Source: Euryodendron excelsum
Lineage: Eukaryota; Streptophyta; Magnoliopsida; Ericales; Pentaphylacaceae
DNA: 64,000 nt
NCBI GenBank assembly: GCA_033060915.1
Contig: CM065397.1
Coordinates: forward strand, 26,078,501-26,142,500
Direction: 5' to 3'
The notes under the pieces are model-generated. The model saw nothing but the letters and a program-made list of their open reading frames with translations, was not told the DNA's origin and searched no databases. Numbering within the stretch: position 1 is the first letter of the stretch; every line of letters begins with the position of its first letter. Positions 60,044-64,000 of the stretch are shown piece by piece. The position numbers and the translations under genes were made by a program.

Positions 60044-60183
60044 CTTAGTTTGCACATTGCCCCTAATGGACGCAAAAGGAAAGAGAAGGACACAAACTTA
60101 CGTAATGAAAAGCACACAAGTCACAAGAAAGAACATCAAAATAAATGAAACAACACTATTATACATAATGACCCCTATGGATA

Positions 60184-61560
60184 TTACTCTAATGGAGGAG
60201 GATCTTCGAGACATATTGTCTCTATTTCTGCCACAAAATTCTCAACGTAATGTTTTAGACGACGACCATTGACTGTGAAGTGATTGTCATTTGTGGGGTT
60301 TCGAATTTTAGTGGCCCCATTCTCGTGGATTGTCTTCACGATATAAGGTCCCGACCATTTACTATGCAACTTTCCGAGAAACTAATATAACCTGGTGTTG
60401 TACAAAAGGACTTTTTGATCAATGTCAAAAGATTTTCAAGAAATGTGTTGGTCGTTAAGAACTTTCATCTTCGCCTTAGAAATTCGCCCATTTTCATACG
60501 CGTCATTACGTATTTCATCCAACTCTGAGAGTTGGAGTTTTCGATGATGTCCAGCGTCATTGGGGTTTGCATTCATTTGTCTAATGGCCCAGTAAGGTTT
60601 GTGTTGAACCTCAACGGGTAAATGGCAAACTTTGCCATAAACGAGCCGATAGGGTGACATGCCTAACTGTGTTTTGTATGTAGTCTGGTACGCCCATAGT
60701 GCATCCACCAACCTTAAGGACCAATCCTTGCGATTGGGGTCCACAGTTTTTTCTAAAATATGTTTTATTTCCCTATTAGCGAGTTCGACTTGGCTACTAG
60801 TTTGTGGGTGGTAGGGCGTTCCAACTTTGTGGAGCACTCTATATCTGCGCATCAGGACCCCAATGGGTCTATTACATAAATGGGTTCCACCATCACTTAT
60901 AATAGCACGTGGCATCCCAAATCTTGAAAAGATATTTTCTTTTAGAAATTTAACCACCACTGAGTGATCATTTGTACGGGATGCCACTACCTCTACCCAT
61001 TTAGATACATAATCAATACCCACTAAAATGTATAAATGCCCGAAAAAACTAGGAAATGGCCCTATAAAGTCGATGCCCCAACAATCAAATATTTCTATGA
61101 CAGTTATGGGATTCAAGGGCATCATATTTCTTCTAGTGAGAGTACTTAGTCTTTGACATCTATCACAAGCAGTACAAAAAGTATGAACATCTTTAAACAT
61201 AGTGGGCCAATAAAATCCACATTGGAAAACTTTGGCAATTGTTTTCTTAGTGGAGAAATGCCCACCACAAGCATATGAGTGGCAAAAACTAATTATGGAT
61301 TGGAATTCATTATCTGGTACACAATCTCGAATCACCTGATCAGAGCAATACTTATAAAGGTATGGGTCATCCTACATGAACACTCTAACATTTCAAAAAA
61401 ATTTCTTTTTATCATTGGATGACCATTGAGATGGAATCTTACCTGAAGCCAAGTAATTAGCTATATCCGCAAACCAAGAGGTACTAGTATGAGTAACAGG
61501 CTGGATGGAGAAAAGTTGTTCATCCGGAAAGTGCTCCAAAATGGGAGATTTTTCTTGGTC
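60184..61560 (-). pseudogene. pol: Integrase of element E
   Basis: HHCC module ([19 protein letters not shown]) and core with GIDFIGPF, IISDGGTHL and SQVELANREI; the D,D35E residues are all present in the uninterrupted frame 60436-61335. The C-terminal frame 60184-60369 (KWSGPYIVKTI) reaches the stop at 60184. Frame breaks at about 60436 and upstream of 61335. Confidence 0.85.
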
Positions 61561-61980
61561 TCAACCATCAATAGGAAGGCAAGACAAGTGATCAGCTACC
61601 ACATTTTCTACCCCTTTTTTGTCCCGAATTTCTATATGAAACTCCTGAAGGAGTAGAATCCACTGAATTATTCGTGGCTTAGCGTCTGGCTTAGTGAGCA
61701 AGTACTTAAGTGCAGCATGATCAATATAAACTATGATGAGTGAGCCGACTAAGTAGGATCTAAACTTATCAAGTGCAAAGACCACAACAAAAAGCTCTTT
61801 CTCGTTGGTAGTGTAGTTCATTTGTGTGTCATTTAAAGTTTTACTAGCATAATAGATGGCATATGGTTTCTTATCCTTTCTTTGACCAAGCAACGCCCTT
61901 ATAGCGAAGTCACTCGCGTCACACATGAGTTTGAAAAGTAGAGACCAATCGGGGGCTTGCATGATGGGTGCAGTGGTCAA
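61561..61980 (-). pseudogene. pol: RNase H of element E
   Basis: [29 protein letters not shown] and [11 protein letters not shown] keep the catalytic Asp, Glu and Asp. The linker [13 protein letters not shown] to integrase is present. Stop at 61561. Confidence 0.8.
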
Positions 61981-62007
61981 GAGCCCTTTTAGCTTGTCAA
62001 AAGTTTG

Positions 62008-62787
62008 TTAGCAAGGGGATGTCCATTCGAATAGAACATCCATGGATAACAAATGGCACATAAGATGAGAAATAGCACTAAAACCTGGAATGAATCGCTG
62101 ATAAAACCCGGCGTGCCCTAAAAATGAACGGACATCTTTAACATTTGTAGGGGGTGGAAGGTTATGAATAAGGTCGATCTTAGCTTTGTCAACTTCTATC
62201 CCCTTGTTTGAAATTATGTGTCCTAACACTATCCCTTGTGTCACCATAAAATGACACTTATCCCAAGGACAAAATTGGTCTCCTTACATCTTTGCAAAAC
62301 TTTTTTCAAATTTTCTAGGCATTAGTCATAGGTGTTTCCATAGATAGAAAAATTGTCCGTAAAAACTTCCAAGATTCTTTCTACCATGTCACTGAATAGG
62401 CTTATCATGCATCTTTGGAAAATGGCCGGTGCGTTGCACAAGCCAAAAAGCATTCTTCTATAAGTATATGTGCCAAAAGGACAAGTAAAGGTAATTTTAT
62501 CTTGATCTTCTAGGGCTATTACAATTTAATTGTAGCCTGAGTACCCATTCAAAAACCAATAATAAGCTCTACTCGACACTCGCTCTATGACTTGATCAAG
62601 GAATGGTAATGGGAAATGGTCTTTGGTGGTGACAGCATTGAGATGTCTAAAGTCAATGCACATTCGCCATCTTGTCTGGATCCTAGTTGGTACTAATTCA
62701 TTTTTGTCATTTTTCGCCACTGTTACTCCAGAATTTTTAGGGACCACTTGGGTAGGGCTCACCCACTTAGAGTCTGCTATTGGGTAA
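62008..62787 (-). pseudogene. pol: Reverse transcriptase of element E, interrupted
   Basis: WRMCIDFRHLNAVTTKDHF and FLNGYSGYN (the first catalytic Asp is Asn here) in 62526-62787. The active-site pair reads FTDN instead of FMDD (about 62350), and GIVLGHIISNKGIEVDKAK follows. At least two catalytic residues are lost besides frameshifts. The N-terminal side ends at 62787, where the Tat LTR is inserted. Confidence 0.85.
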
Positions 62788-63447
62788 TGTAAGCACCCCA
62801 TTTTTTATCGCTCGGCGGTCTACGGTCCATCCAGACTTGTACTCGAGTCAATATGGACGTACTCCAATCGAAGTCAAGTCTCTAAGTCTAATCCCGTCTA
62901 TCCATCGCTTCGCGGGCCCACCAGGCCCAAATAGAGGCAAAATGACCAAAATGCCCTTAGAGGCATTGTTCGGTCCAATTCCAAATCAGGCACGTCTTTC
63001 TGAAGACAGTAAGTTCCCTTTCCAATTTCAAATCAGGCACGTCTTTCCGAATACTGTAAGTCCCCTTTCCAATTCCATCAGGCACGTCTTTCCAAAGACA
63101 GTAAGTCCCCTTTCCATATTCGAATAGGCACGTCTTTCCGAAGACGATAAGTCCCCTTTCCATTTCCAAATCAGGCGTGTCCTTCCGAAGACGGTAAGTC
63201 CCTTTTCCAACCCCTTTTCCAAATTCCAATTCCAATCCCTCTCTCGAGAAAGCTGACACTTGAGACAGTAAGTCTATCCAATTCGGCACATTTTCTGAAA
63301 AAAGTTTCTTCGGAACGGTAAGTCCCTTTAAACCTGTCGACTAGGACGAGACCCCAAGTCCCTTGGATGGTAGAACGGTCCACCTTTAGCGCCTGCTAGC
63401 CTGCCAATGCAGAAATGTCTGTTTCGACACACCTTTCGAGAAAGTTA
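62788..63447 (+). repeat. Element G: start of a fifth Tat/Ogre LTR, plus strand
   Basis: TGTAAGCACCCC at 62788 follows GGTAA, the likely target sequence, in E's reverse transcriptase. It is collinear with the start of the B LTR (17697 on) up to GAGAAAGTTA at 63447, where it is interrupted. Confidence 0.8.
62987..63218 (+). repeat. Tandem 45-47 bp repeats with hairpin cores
   Basis: Five units starting at 62987, 63034, 63079, 63125 and 63172, each with CAGGCACGTCTTTCCGAAGA or a variant; GTCTTTCCGAAGAC is a 5-bp stem with a TCCG loop. Confidence 0.9.
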
Positions 63448-64000
63448 GGGACCGTTTGGTTGTGGTTTCATTTCCAGTTTCATTGGTCTTGGTTCCTCAA
63501 ACGGCATTTGGCGCGTTGTTTCCTGCGCTTGTTTCCAAGAAACAAGACTAAAAAAGGAGGAAATTCAGAGACCATCTAAAAGGTGTTCTCACTGATTTTG
63601 AACCATTTTGCCGAAAACTTGAAAACACGGAGACATGGTTACTGTGCACTTAAATGAGAGTTTAAAGGCCCCAACGTGCTCTGCCCCTTCACATTTACTC
63701 CTCCCACCTCTTCCTCAGTACTGAACTGTGTGCTTCATTGGTGGCTCCTCCACTCCGGTGCCGACATTTGCTGCACCTTCCATCGTCGACAAGCTACAAT
63801 GCTGGTAATGTTTACAATCATATCTTCCATCTCTGCCAATGGTAGAAACGACGGTGACTAGGTCTAAGAGCACGGGCAACTCGCAATCCCCTATTCATCG
63901 ACACCGCCCTCGCCGCTACTCACCGACAAATTCATTCATCTCCATCAACGATTGCAACAGCAACCACCACTGACAAACTCCTCCATCTCCAATAACGATG
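63448..64000. mobile_element. Putative PIF/Harbinger-type transposon, left end
   Basis: The LTR homology stops after GTTA and continues GGGACCGTTTGGTTGTGG, which resembles the GGG..TGTTTGGTT ends of PIF/Harbinger or Tourist-type elements. The preceding TTA (63445-63447) fits their 3-bp target preference. The other end and any transposase are outside the window; the 550 bases seen hold no convincing gene. Confidence 0.5.

Larger units (their letters stand above)
53610..62787 (-). mobile_element. Element E: second Athila-like copy of the D family, partial
   Basis: Same family and orientation as D, inserted in the same copia element. 3' LTR at the left, then ORF-b, ORF-a, palindrome array, integrase, RNase H and reverse transcriptase, where the copy is interrupted at 62788 by a Tat LTR. 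The left target sequence is TCTAC (53605-53609); its partner, gag and the 5' LTR lie beyond the window. Confidence 0.85.

Noticed and set aside
62957..63383. Repetitive frames with VFGKT / RGL phrases
   Set aside because: By-products of the 45-47 bp LTR tandem repeats.
63676..63861. Short plus-strand frame near the right edge
   Set aside because: 61 codons without recognisable motif, inside a putative transposon end.

Overview
This window is intergenic heterochromatin of a flowering plant, probably a eudicot; the species cannot be named from the sequence. I see no intact host gene, rRNA, tRNA or CRISPR. Almost everything is a stack of nested, decayed LTR retrotransposons. Evidence is TG...CA long terminal repeats, 5-bp target-site duplications, primer binding sites, polypurine tracts, and broken gag/pol reading frames with recognisable motifs.

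Layout. (1) 1-15599: element A, a minus-strand Tat/Ogre-type element with very long LTRs, a gag remnant, no visible pol, and an antisense extra gene that still shows a GT-AG intron. (2) 15600-22366: the 3' part of element B, same family but plus strand; A interrupts it. (3) 22367-26030: the 5' part of element C, an internally deleted Athila-like element on the minus strand, interrupted in its reverse transcriptase by B. (4) 26158-28694: solo LTR H, with the duplication TAGAA on both sides. (5) 28700-31480: AT-rich sequence without genes, holding a roughly 1-kb imperfect inverted repeat and a (GA)n tract. (6) 31481 to 53609: element F, a minus-strand Ty1/copia element whose 5' end lies outside the window. 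F is split by two Athila-like elements of one family, D (32462-50328, inserted inside the RNase H coding region, duplication GCATT) and E (from 53610, inserted near the protease/pre-integrase junction). D's gag is split by a 4.8-kb solo Tat LTR (42676-47502, duplication CACTG). E's reverse transcriptase is interrupted by a fifth Tat LTR (62788 on), which is itself interrupted at 63448 by what looks like a PIF/Harbinger-type DNA transposon end.

The most interesting biology is in two places. First, the D/E family carries two extra genes downstream of integrase that look like diverged copies of each other (ORF-a, ORF-b). They encode soluble proteins with possible coiled coils, and ORF-a has a nuclear-localisation-like basic patch. 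Just upstream of ORF-a, both copies conserve a TATA box behind an array of about ten CpG-rich palindromes, which looks like an internal promoter. Second, palindromic blocks next to TATA-like sequences recur in the LTRs of unrelated elements here (Tat, Athila-like, the solo gypsy-type LTR H, and copia). The 10-mer CGTYCGRACG is shared by three families. This suggests a common promoter architecture or shared host DNA-binding factor, which is inference.

All protein-coding sequences are pseudogenes with stops, frameshifts or interruptions. Lineage names come from recognised protein motifs and primer-site type, not from a database search.
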